51,353 nt of DNA from Burkholderiaceae bacterium (GTDB taxonomy: Bacteria; Pseudomonadota; Gammaproteobacteria; Burkholderiales; Burkholderiaceae_D), in contig JARLJG010000005.1 of the NCBI GenBank assembly GCA_031291325.1, positions 1 to 51,353 of the forward strand, read 5' to 3'. The notes under the pieces were generated by a model that saw only the letters and a program-made list of their open reading frames with translations, was not told where the DNA came from and made no database searches. Positions 16,643 to 24,283 of the stretch are shown piece after piece (position 1 is the stretch's first letter; every line of letters begins with the position of its first letter). The translations under genes were made by a program, and so were the position numbers.

Positions 16643-17539
16643 ATGCAAAATTTTATCACGCGACCGCCTGTGCGCCTTCTAAAACTAGGATGCATTTGCT
16701 TGCTGGCCTTAGTCCTGGCGGCTTGCAGCCTTGCGCGATTCGGTTACAGCTACGGCGATACGGTGACCTATTGGTGGCTGAACGGCTATGTCGGTTTCGA
16801 TGCCAGCCAGAAACCGTGGGCCAAGCAACGTATCGGCGCGCTGTTTGCCTGGCACCGGCGCACGCAATTGAAGCATTATGTCGCCTTGCTGACCGGCGCC
16901 CAGCGGCGTTTGCAGCACGAAGTCACCAAGCAGCAAATGCTCGACGATTACGAAGAGTTGATCCAATGCGGCGACCGCATCGTCGACGAGATCGCGCCCG
17001 ATCTGGCCGATCTGGCCTTGTCGATCAAGGCCGGGAACCTGGAACATTTGCGGCACAAATTCGAGTCGAACAACGAAAAATATCGCAAAGACCATTTGCG
17101 CGGCGATCTGCAAGACAAACAGAAATCCCGATACAAAGACGTGATGGAATGGGCAGAATACTGGTTCGGCGATTTCAGCGACGAGCAGGAAGCGGTGATC
17201 CGGCGCGCCTCTGACCAACGGCCGTTGAATAACGAGCTGTGGGCAGCCGACCGGGTCGTGCGACAACAAAGCCTGATTGCGCTGGTGCAGCGGATCCAGC
17301 AAGAAAGAATGCCGCGCGCGGTCGCAGCGGAAACGATCAAGAGCTATATCCGCGACAATTACATGTTGCACGCCGGCGCGACCCCCGAAATGAAGACGTT
17401 TTACGAAGCGTCGAAAGACGGCGCAGCGCAGTTGGTCGTGACGATCGTCAATATCGCGACGCCGAAACAAAAGGCGCACGCCATCGCCCGGTTGCAGCAT
17501 TGGATCGACGATTTCAACGCATTGGCCGACAAGGCCTGA
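16643..17539 (+). CDS. Outer-membrane-type lipoprotein, DUF6279 family
   Basis: The ATG at [16 protein letters not shown] is chosen because it leads straight into a lipoprotein signal with lipobox LAAC (Cys28). The frame upstream lies inside glmU and is not used. The product is 298 residues, mostly amphipathic helices with the pattern [17 protein letters not shown] and [18 protein letters not shown], which I associate with the DUF6279 lipoproteins of betaproteobacteria. The function of the family is unknown. The start codon lies 18 bp from the glmU start on the other strand, so each promoter must lie inside the neighbouring gene. Confidence 0.8.
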   Translation: MQNFITRPPVRLLKLGCICLLALVLAACSLARFGYSYGDTVTYWWLNGYVGFDASQKPWAKQRIGALFAWHRRTQLKHYVALLTGAQRRLQHEVTKQQMLDDYEELIQCGDRIVDEIAPDLADLALSIKAGNLEHLRHKFESNNEKYRKDHLRGDLQDKQKSRYKDVMEWAEYWFGDFSDEQEAVIRRASDQRPLNNELWAADRVVRQQSLIALVQRIQQERMPRAVAAETIKSYIRDNYMLHAGATPEMKTFYEASKDGAAQLVVTIVNIATPKQKAHAIARLQHWIDDFNALADKA

Positions 17540-17566
17540 TCGGACCCTCTTGAATACAGCAACGGC

Positions 17567-18127
17567 ATGGATAGCACGATAAATTTCCAAACTTCGGTGG
17601 CAATGACAAAGAAAGACTTGTTTCTCTGCTTTCTTTACATGGGCTTGGTGGGCTTCGGCGGCGTCTTGCCGTGGGCGCGCAGGATCTTGGTCGAACAGCG
17701 CAAATGGCTCACCAGCGACGAATTTGCGGAGGCCTTGAGCCTGGGCCAAATCCTGCCTGGCCCCAACGTGGTCAACCTGTCCATCATGGTTGGCCGGCGC
17801 TTTCATGGCGCTACGGGCGCAGTGTTGGCGCTGTGTGGATTGATGCTGGCGCCGTTGGCGATCATCTTGATCCTGGCGGAACTATACGGCCACTATGGGC
17901 AAGTAGTTGCCGTGCAACATGCCATACGCGGCACCGCCGCTGCCAGCGCCGGGCTGATCGTGGCGATGGGGTATAACATGGTGACCAGGCAAGCGAAGAC
18001 CTGGCGCACCAGCGGCGTGACGGCACTGGCGTTTGTTGGATCGGGCCTGCTGGCCTTGCCGTTGCTGATGGTCTTGGGCGTGTTGGTGCCGCTCGGCATA
18101 TTTCTTTCCTGGTGGGATAAAAAATGA
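17567..18127 (+). CDS. chrA: Chromate transporter subunit, ChrA short-chain type (first half)
   Basis: Protein of 186 residues, a single CHR domain. It has the FLYMGLVGFGGVLPWARR motif, WLTSDEFAEALSLGQILPGP and PNVVNLSIMVGRRF, followed by about five hydrophobic helices. Short-chain ChrA proteins work as pairs in which the two halves insert with opposite topology, together equivalent to full-length ChrA. The family exports chromate, though many chromosomal pairs have unknown substrates. The stop overlaps the start of the second half (ATGA). Confidence 0.88.
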   Translation: MDSTINFQTSVAMTKKDLFLCFLYMGLVGFGGVLPWARRILVEQRKWLTSDEFAEALSLGQILPGPNVVNLSIMVGRRFHGATGAVLALCGLMLAPLAIILILAELYGHYGQVVAVQHAIRGTAAASAGLIVAMGYNMVTRQAKTWRTSGVTALAFVGSGLLALPLLMVLGVLVPLGIFLSWWDKK

Positions 18128-18654
18128 ATTCTTCGCGCTCTTTGGCAGAGGTAGGGATGTATTTCCTGGTGCTGTCGATGATGGCAATCGGCGGCGCCAA
18201 TGTCTTGATCCCGGAGATGCATCATCAATTGGTCGAGGTTCGCGGCTGGCTCTCCAGCAGCGAATTCGTGTCGCTGGTCGCATTGTCGCAAGCTGCGCCC
18301 GGGCCGAATGTATTGATTGTCAGCCTGCTCGGATGGAAATTTGCGGGCATCGCCGGAGCCTTGGTGGCGACGGCGGCGATGTGCATTCCTTCGGCATTGA
18401 CGACGTATTTGTTTGCCGGTTTCTGGCAACGCTTCCAGCAGGCGCGCTGGCGCATGGTAGTGCAAGGCGGTCTGGTGCCGGTGACCATCGGCTTGATTCT
18501 GGCGAGCGGCTACGTGCTCACGCGCGAGGCCGACCACAACTGGGTCGCCTATTGCGTCACTGCGCTGACTGCCGCGTTGGCGGTAAAATCCAAAATACAT
18601 CCGTTATGGATGTTTGCTGCAGCGGGGATTCTGGGCGTTTTCGGCTGGATCTGA
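18124..18654 (+). CDS. chrA: Chromate transporter subunit, ChrA short-chain type (second half)
   Basis: Protein of 176 residues and the partner of the preceding gene, translationally coupled to it. A CHR domain is visible as FLVLSMMAIGGANVLIPEMH, SSSEFVSLVALSQAAPGPN and further hydrophobic helices, ending AAAGILGVFGWI. The arginine-rich cytoplasmic loop differs from the first half, as expected for antiparallel partners. It converges on the EAL-HDOD gene with 9 bp between stops. Confidence 0.88.
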   Translation: MNSSRSLAEVGMYFLVLSMMAIGGANVLIPEMHHQLVEVRGWLSSSEFVSLVALSQAAPGPNVLIVSLLGWKFAGIAGALVATAAMCIPSALTTYLFAGFWQRFQQARWRMVVQGGLVPVTIGLILASGYVLTREADHNWVAYCVTALTAALAVKSKIHPLWMFAAAGILGVFGWI

Positions 18655-18663
18655 TAGCTGGCG

Positions 18664-19929
18664 TCACACCGCGCTGTGCAACACCTGATCGCTCCACTCG
18701 AACGACGCCACTTCCAACTCGTACAGGTCATCGTTCGACAATTCCAGTTTCCTTAACATCGGCCTTAGCAAGGGCTCGGCCTCCTCGATACGCTCCAGAT
18801 ATTCGGCAAGCTTGAGCAGGTCGCCGTAGAAGCCTTTGCGCGCGTGCAGGGCAGCGCCGACTTCCTCGACCACCGCGACCTGTTCCAGGATGGCGTGCAT
18901 CGGCATGCCGAACAAGGCATCCATCAGCGACATGATGCCGACCGTGAACGCGGTGTCGGCGACATTGCGATTTCCCGGACGCAATTTGCTTGCCATCAAC
19001 TCCAGCATCTTGCCGCGCGTCGCCGCCAGCAATAAAAGCGGGGCCATGTTTTGTCCGCTCTTGCAAGGCTCTGCATAGAGCATGATTTGCAGCCAGCGGC
19101 GCAATTGTTCGCGCCCCAATACGATGAACGCCTGGCTCAGGGAATCGATCTGGCGGCGCACGCCGAACGCCGGCGCATTGGCCAGGCGAAGCAAATTCAG
19201 CCCGAGGGACACGTCGCGCTTGATCGCCTTCTCGATAGCCGCGCTGTCGGCGTCGGAATCCACCAGATTCATCAATTCCATCAACGACAGCTGCGATGGA
19301 GATAGTTTCTTGCCGCTCAGGATCGACGGTCTTGCGAAATAATATCCCTGGAAATAATCAAAGCCGAGATCGAGGCAAATCTTGAATTGGCCGACAGTTT
19401 CCACTTTCTCCGCCAGCAATATCTTGCCGGCGAGCTTGAATTGAGGCGTCAATTTCAGCAAGGCGCTCAGTGGCATGTCGCGCAAATCGATCTTGACGAT
19501 ATCGACCAGCGGCAGGAATTTGCGCACGTCGTCGGAGTCGGTAATGACGTCGTCCAACGCAAAAGAAAAGCCCTCCGCCCTCAATTCGGCGATACGGGCC
19601 AGGACTTCCGGGGTTGCGGCGACGGTTTCGACGATTTCCAGCACGACTTTTTCGCGCGGCAAGAACTGAAAAATGTCGCTCATCAACACGGCGGCATCGA
19701 CGTTGATGAAGCCGCAGACGTCGCCGACCACTTTTTCTATCCCCAATTGCGCGGTGTGCGAGATTACGGAAGCGGTGGCCGACAAGTCGCTAGTGAAGTT
19801 GGCTCCGCCCACATCGCCATTGCGAAACAGCAATTCGTACGCGTATAGCTCCTGATTGCGATCCAGGATCGGTTGACGCGCGAGGAAAAAATCTCGGACG
19901 CGAAGTGAGTGCGCAGTGGCGTCGGACAT
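18664..19929 (-). CDS. EAL-HDOD signalling protein with degenerate EAL active site
   Basis: Protein of 421 residues. The N-terminal EAL-type fold starts FFLARQPILDRNQELYAYEL, but the signature is ELL and the metal-binding DDFGTG loop reads LDDVITDSDD, so c-di-GMP hydrolysis is unlikely. IVKIDL and FDYFQGYYFARP are retained, so nucleotide binding may persist. The C-terminal HDOD domain (about 200-400) carries LLRLANAPAFGVRRQIDSLS and LGREQLRRWLQIMLYA, but no HD metal pair is expected in HDOD. Such proteins (the YuxH/CdgJ type) influence motility and stress responses by protein contacts. It is preceded by 148 bp of intergenic DNA with no recognised site. Confidence 0.88.
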   Translation of the reverse strand: MSDATAHSLRVRDFFLARQPILDRNQELYAYELLFRNGDVGGANFTSDLSATASVISHTAQLGIEKVVGDVCGFINVDAAVLMSDIFQFLPREKVVLEIVETVAATPEVLARIAELRAEGFSFALDDVITDSDDVRKFLPLVDIVKIDLRDMPLSALLKLTPQFKLAGKILLAEKVETVGQFKICLDLGFDYFQGYYFARPSILSGKKLSPSQLSLMELMNLVDSDADSAAIEKAIKRDVSLGLNLLRLANAPAFGVRRQIDSLSQAFIVLGREQLRRWLQIMLYAEPCKSGQNMAPLLLLAATRGKMLELMASKLRPGNRNVADTAFTVGIMSLMDALFGMPMHAILEQVAVVEEVGAALHARKGFYGDLLKLAEYLERIEEAEPLLRPMLRKLELSNDDLYELEVASFEWSDQVLHSAV

Positions 19930-20077
19930 GAAACGGGCTCGCTCTCAATGTGGCAATTCTTGCCGTGGGTTCGATTTTCCCCCTACTTTAGCCGATTTCC
20001 TTTTCTTGTTCGTGACTTTCAATGTTGCGCTGCGGTGAGTGGTGGTGGCAATCCGTCAATCTGACTTGTTTAGAAAG

Positions 20078-20848
20078 CTATACGTCTAGCGGACTTCCTT
20101 CGACAAATATCTTCAATTCTCCCGCGTGAAATTGCTGCCATGTCTCATTGGTGGTCAATGGTTCGGTGACGATGATGGCGACGCGATCGTTGGGCGTCGT
20201 GACTTGCGAAAAGTCGACGCTCAAATCATCGTCGGCCAGCGTGGCCTGGGCAAACGGATAACGCCGCACCAGGTAAAACAACTTGGTGGAACAATGGGCA
20301 AACAGCGCTCTGCCGTCCGACAGCAGCATGTTGAATGCGCCATAGGCGGCGATGGCGGCAGTCAATTCCTGCAACGCATCGCGCAGTTGCGGCAACTCGG
20401 GCGGGCAGTCGCCGAAGCGGCGCCGCAACTCTTGCAGCAGGTAGCAAAACGCCCGTTCGCTGTCGGTGCTGCCGACCGGGCGATAGGGCCCGTCTTGCAG
20501 CGGCGCGAAATCCTTCAAATCGCCGTTGTGCGCGAAGACCCAGTAGCGTCCCCACAATTCGCGCACGAACGGGTGGCAATTTTCCAGGGCGATCTGGCCT
20601 TGCGTGGCTTTGCGTATATGGGCGATGACGTTTTTGGATTTTATCGGCCAACGCCGGATCAAGGCGGCAACCGGGGAGGCGACTGCCGCTTCGTGATCGA
20701 CAAAATGGCGCACGCCATCGCCCTCGAAAAAGGCAATGCCCCAGCCGTCCTTGTGGATGTCGGAGCCGCCGCCGCGCGTGGCGAAACCGGTAAAACTGAA
20801 TACGATGTCGGTGGGAACATTGCAGTTCATCGCGAGCAATTGGCACAT
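20078..20848 (-). CDS. Class II glutamine amidotransferase, YafJ family
   Basis: The start is set at MCQLLAMNCNVP, because the catalytic Cys must follow Met1. The upstream 18 codons are not used. The product is 256 residues. Motifs: FTGFATRGGGSDIHKDGWGI, IAHIRKATQGQI, CHPFVRELWGRYWVFAHNGD and GSTDSERAFCYLL, all typical of the YafJ/DUG3-like amidohydrolases that cleave gamma-glutamyl amides. Substrate unknown. It lies 38 bp after the LysR gene on the same strand and may be co-transcribed. Confidence 0.88.
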   Translation of the reverse strand: MCQLLAMNCNVPTDIVFSFTGFATRGGGSDIHKDGWGIAFFEGDGVRHFVDHEAAVASPVAALIRRWPIKSKNVIAHIRKATQGQIALENCHPFVRELWGRYWVFAHNGDLKDFAPLQDGPYRPVGSTDSERAFCYLLQELRRRFGDCPPELPQLRDALQELTAAIAAYGAFNMLLSDGRALFAHCSTKLFYLVRRYPFAQATLADDDLSVDFSQVTTPNDRVAIIVTEPLTTNETWQQFHAGELKIFVEGSPLDV

Positions 20849-20886
20849 GATTGGACGAGGTAAAGGGGTAAAAAGTGCGGGCTGTA

Positions 20887-21804
20887 TTAAATCTTCAGCC
20901 AAGGGTCGCGTTCCGGGTGGGGAAATTGGCTGCTCATGAAGTCGACAAAACTGCGCACGGTCGCCGACAAGAGCCGCCGGCTAGGGTACACCATTATCAC
21001 GCTCATCTGGCCCAGGTGACGGTCGGGCAATAAGCGCACCAGGCGGCCCGACACCAGATCGTCGCTCAAGCTAAACGAGGGTCGTATCATGATGCCCATG
21101 CCGGCCATCGCGCACTGGCGCAGCAACTCGCCGTCGTTCGACACCATTTTGCTGGTCACCGGAATATTGGTCGTGATGCCGTCCTCACCTTTGATCGGCC
21201 AACGATGTTGCAATTGTTCAAACGAGAAATTCAGGCAGGCGTGATGCGACACATCTTCCGGAACCTGCGGCGCGCCGTGTCGTTTCACGTAGTCTGGAGA
21301 AGCGCATAATAACAATTCGGTCACGCCGATCTGGCGGGAAATCATACTCACATCGAATTTTTGAATACCGATGAAAATGCCGACGTCGAAGCCATCCTCA
21401 ACCAGATCGACAGTGCGGCCCGACAACGTGACATCCAGCACGACATCGGGGAATTTTTGCGCATAATGCGGCAATAATTTTGAAAGTTGCAGTTGCCCGA
21501 AGCCGAGGTGCGAATAGACGCGCAAGGTGCCGGACGGACTTTTTGCGTGCGACGAAGCGATCGCGTCGGCGTCGTCGATATCTTGCAATATCTGCCGCAC
21601 CCGCTCCAGGTAAGCCATGCCGGTTTCGGTGAGGGATAGTTTGCGCGTGGTCCGGTTCAACAGGCGCGTGCCAAGGTGGCTTTCCAAATCGGCCAGATGG
21701 CGCGTGACGACCGCATTGGAAAGATCGAGCTGGGCGGCGGCGCGCGCAAAACTGCCTTGCTCGACCACTTTGGCGAATACCCGCATCGACTGCAAGCGAT
21801 CCAT
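20887..21804 (-). CDS. LysR-family transcriptional regulator
   Basis: Protein of 305 residues. The N-terminal winged helix is MDRLQSMRVFAKVVEQGSFA then RAAAQLDLSNAVVTRHLADL. The effector-binding domain begins GTLRVYSHLGFGQLQLSKLL and ends near FVDFMSSQFPH. It belongs to the AaeR/DmlR-like group by the opening pattern. Target unknown. Normally such regulators control a divergent gene, but upstream lie only the methyltransferase gene on the same strand and an 82-bp AT-rich gap, so it may regulate itself or the downstream amidotransferase. Confidence 0.9.
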   Translation of the reverse strand: MDRLQSMRVFAKVVEQGSFARAAAQLDLSNAVVTRHLADLESHLGTRLLNRTTRKLSLTETGMAYLERVRQILQDIDDADAIASSHAKSPSGTLRVYSHLGFGQLQLSKLLPHYAQKFPDVVLDVTLSGRTVDLVEDGFDVGIFIGIQKFDVSMISRQIGVTELLLCASPDYVKRHGAPQVPEDVSHHACLNFSFEQLQHRWPIKGEDGITTNIPVTSKMVSNDGELLRQCAMAGMGIMIRPSFSLSDDLVSGRLVRLLPDRHLGQMSVIMVYPSRRLLSATVRSFVDFMSSQFPHPERDPWLKI

Positions 21805-21886
21805 GATTTGATTTTTTTATTGTTGCTGATATGGGAATAATATACGCGATTATTTCCATTTTTGCGTACAACGCAAGTAGAAACGC

Positions 21887-22573
21887 CTATAACTCAACGC
21901 GGCAGCGCCACAATGCATGGCCGGACACTTGATATTTGTGCTCGAAAGGGGTGATCGGCTCGGCCCCGGAGTAGGGCTCCGCAGCAACCGTCGCCGAGGT
22001 CAACTGCGTCAATGCCGCGCAGCATTCTTCGATATATATCTTCCAATTGCTGCGGCATTCCAGGTATCCGCCCAAGGCAACCACGGTCGGGAATACCGGA
22101 TGGCCATGCCAGCGGCGCTGCAGTTGCCCGATTTTCGGCCACGGGTTGGGGTATAACAGGTAATGGCGGGCCGGGCGAATCGCGTGCAAATGCATCAGGC
22201 GCCAATAGTCGACCAAGTCGGCGCGCACCCAACTGCAGTTGCCCGGCTCTTGTCCCTGCCATTGCGTGTTGCGGGCCAGGCGGTCGGCCGACTGGTCGAC
22301 GCCGATCACGTAGTGATCGGGAAACTGTGCCGCCAGGTGCAAAGTCGACAAGCCGACGCCGCAGCCGGCATCCAGAATCAGCGGCTTGCCGCCATCGCTT
22401 TGCCACGCGGCGATGCTGCGCTCAAAGGCGGCGCGGTTGTAGTCGGTAAACGGCTTCTTGAACTCGGTCGCCGCGTGTTTGGCGACCAGCGCGTGCAGTC
22501 CTTCGTGGATGTGGGTTTGCGAACTGGTGACGGGGGTGGAATTGGCACGCATCAGAAGTGCCGAAAGCGGCAT
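21887..22573 (-). CDS. TrmB-like SAM-dependent methyltransferase
   Basis: Protein of 228 residues. A class I methyltransferase fold is shown by ILDAGCGVGLSTLHLAAQFP and VIGVDQSADRLARN. The tRNA m7G46 family signature appears as LLYPNPWPKIGQLQRRWHGH and a late PITPFEHKYQ (normally T-x-F-E-x-K). These are divergent from canonical TrmB, where NFPDPWPK and R-H are usual, so it may be a paralog with another target. An ATG eight codons in (MRANSTPV) is an alternative start. It is followed at a distance by the LysR gene on the same strand. Confidence 0.75.
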   Translation of the reverse strand: MPLSALLMRANSTPVTSSQTHIHEGLHALVAKHAATEFKKPFTDYNRAAFERSIAAWQSDGGKPLILDAGCGVGLSTLHLAAQFPDHYVIGVDQSADRLARNTQWQGQEPGNCSWVRADLVDYWRLMHLHAIRPARHYLLYPNPWPKIGQLQRRWHGHPVFPTVVALGGYLECRSNWKIYIEECCAALTQLTSATVAAEPYSGAEPITPFEHKYQVSGHALWRCRVEL

Positions 22574-22639
22574 TGACCCGGAGCTAGGGCGATGGGATTA
22601 CCATCGATTTCCGCTCCGGTTTGGGTTGAAGGGCGAAAG

Positions 22640-22897
22640 TTAGTGGAGTACGACCCGATTGCCCATCATGGCATCGTATTTCCCCAGGAAGTCGTCGATA
22701 TCTTCGACGCTCGGTTCGGACGCAATCAGCGTGCGCACTTTTTCGCGGAATGCTTCTGCCAAGGGGCCGGCAATAAAGATTTCCCGCTTACCGGATTTAT
22801 CCATGATTTCATAGCCGCCCGAACGCAAAGCCTCCTGATCGTGGTCGACGCCGAATTCGACGACGCTGTACTGCTCGCTGTTGTAGATCAAGTTCAT
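22640..22897 (-). CDS. DUF3567 small conserved protein
   Basis: Protein of 85 residues beginning MNLIYNSEQYSVVEFGVDHD and ending DDFLGKYDAMMGNRVVLH, with a central GGYEIMDKSGKREIFIAG. I recognise this as DUF3567, a short protein typical of Burkholderiales. Function unknown. It has no signal or membrane segment. It is a monocistronic gene with an AT-rich upstream region of about 190 bp in which I see no clear site. Confidence 0.85.
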   Translation of the reverse strand: MNLIYNSEQYSVVEFGVDHDQEALRSGGYEIMDKSGKREIFIAGPLAEAFREKVRTLIASEPSVEDIDDFLGKYDAMMGNRVVLH

Positions 22898-23088
22898 GGT
22901 GTGCTCCTTTGCCGATTCGCTGCGGGGACTACTTTGTTAACGCTGAAGGTGGAGCTGCGGTGGACGGATTTCAAGTTGCCGTAAAAAATGTTACAAAATA
23001 GTGACAACTACGATTACAACTTGCTTACCACCTATTTACGGCATTTTCCGGAAAAAATTGAATCGATTAATTGCCCATGGGATACGGA

Positions 23089-23463
23089 CTAAGCATCAAT
23101 TGTCTTGTCGACATCGATGTGATCGCTTAGTGTCAAAAAAGCATCGTAAGGTTCCTGAGTCAGGAAAGCGCGAATTTGCTTGAGATGGGTGCTGTCCGCG
23201 ATGGCGATAAATAGACGCGATGGCGGCTTGCGCAATAGCCGGTTGAGTGTCACGCGCAAGGTCAGATTGCCGACGCAGCACATGCAGCCCGGTGCAATGC
23301 GGATGATTTGCAACGCGCTCGAAGCGCGTGCATCCAGATCGCCGGTGCCCGACGCCATGCCTTCCAGGATCGCTGCGCTCGGCACGGCGGGATCGACTGC
23401 CGCCGCGATTGCTGCTTCCCGCATGGCCGCACGACCACCGATGACCAGCGTGGTCGGCGTCAT
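23089..23463 (-). CDS. Small CobW/P47K-like protein lacking a P-loop
   Basis: The ATG overlaps the stop of the response regulator (ATGA), so it is translationally coupled. The 124 residues start MTPTTLVIGGRAAMREAAIA where a G3E GTPase would have G-x-x-G-x-GKT, so the nucleotide-binding lysine is gone. The middle reads IIRIAPGCMCCVGNLTLRVT, the G-C-x-C-C metal motif of the COG0523/CobW zinc-chaperone family. RLFIAIADSTHLKQIRAFLT resembles the following strand. It looks like a stand-alone metal-motif domain. Possible roles are zinc binding or redox sensing linked to the two-component system. Real by its coupling; function unknown. Confidence 0.65.
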   Translation of the reverse strand: MTPTTLVIGGRAAMREAAIAAAVDPAVPSAAILEGMASGTGDLDARASSALQIIRIAPGCMCCVGNLTLRVTLNRLLRKPPSRLFIAIADSTHLKQIRAFLTQEPYDAFLTLSDHIDVDKTIDA

Positions 23464-24179
23464 CCGCCTTTTTTCGATAGTTTGCCGGGTTCGACGCCCA
23501 GTTGCTTCAATTTGCGGTACAGGTGCGTGCGTTCCAGGCCGGTCTTCTCGGCCACCCGCGTCATGCTGCCGCCCTCGCGCGTCAAATGGTGTTCGAAGTA
23601 GGCCCGCTCGAATGCATCGCGCGCCTCGCGCAACGGCAAGTCGAACGACAGCGAAAACAATTGCGTTTCCTGCGGCAGCATCGAGATCGACGACATCGTC
23701 GATGGACTGTGCATCGAGGTGGTGGCGGCATAGGAGACGTCTTGCACAACCCGGACGGTTTCTACTTGCGGTGCGGACGAACGCACCTGAAAATTGACCG
23801 GACGCACGCTCTCGACCGAGCGCGAGAGGCCTTGTTGCACTGCTTTCAATAATTTTTGCAGCGATATCGGCTTTTCCAGGAAGTTGAGCGCGCCGATACG
23901 GGTGGCTTCCACTGCGGTATCGATGGTTGCGTGGCCCGACATCATGATGACCGGCATGGTCAGCAGACCGTCGCGCTGCCACTCCTTCAATAGCGTAACG
24001 CCGTCGGTGTCCGGCATCCAGATATCGAGCAATACCAAGTCGGGTATGCTGGCGGCCCGGGATTCGCGGGCTTGTTGCGCATTTTCTGCGGTAACGACGA
24101 CATGACCCTCGTCGCCAAGAATTTCCGAAAGGAGTTCCCGTATCCCCATTTCATCGTCAACAACTAGGATATTTGCCAT
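23460..24179 (-). CDS. NtrX-like response regulator lacking the AAA+ domain
   Basis: Protein of 239 residues. The receiver domain is at residues 1-120 (ILVVDDEMGIRELLSEILGD, phospho-acceptor Asp52 in LLDIWMPD, Lys in FLEKPIS). A linker rich in Ser/Met follows, then a Fis-type helix-turn-helix (AFERAYFEHHLTREGGSMTR and LERTHLYRKLKQLGV). Classical NtrX has a sigma-54-activating AAA+ module between these; it is absent, so this protein binds DNA without driving sigma-54 directly. I believe the short form is usual in Burkholderiales. It lies downstream of the ntrY-type kinase, 104 bp apart, and the two presumably form a pair. Confidence 0.88.
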   Translation of the reverse strand: MANILVVDDEMGIRELLSEILGDEGHVVVTAENAQQARESRAASIPDLVLLDIWMPDTDGVTLLKEWQRDGLLTMPVIMMSGHATIDTAVEATRIGALNFLEKPISLQKLLKAVQQGLSRSVESVRPVNFQVRSSAPQVETVRVVQDVSYAATTSMHSPSTMSSISMLPQETQLFSLSFDLPLREARDAFERAYFEHHLTREGGSMTRVAEKTGLERTHLYRKLKQLGVEPGKLSKKGG

Positions 24180-24283
24180 GTGCGTGCCTTCATCATTTCA
24201 ATTGCCTCAAATCTGTGGAGCCGCCCCCCCGGAAACGATCGAGAGACCGTTTTTCGCACCCAGGCATGCTCATTTCAAATTAG

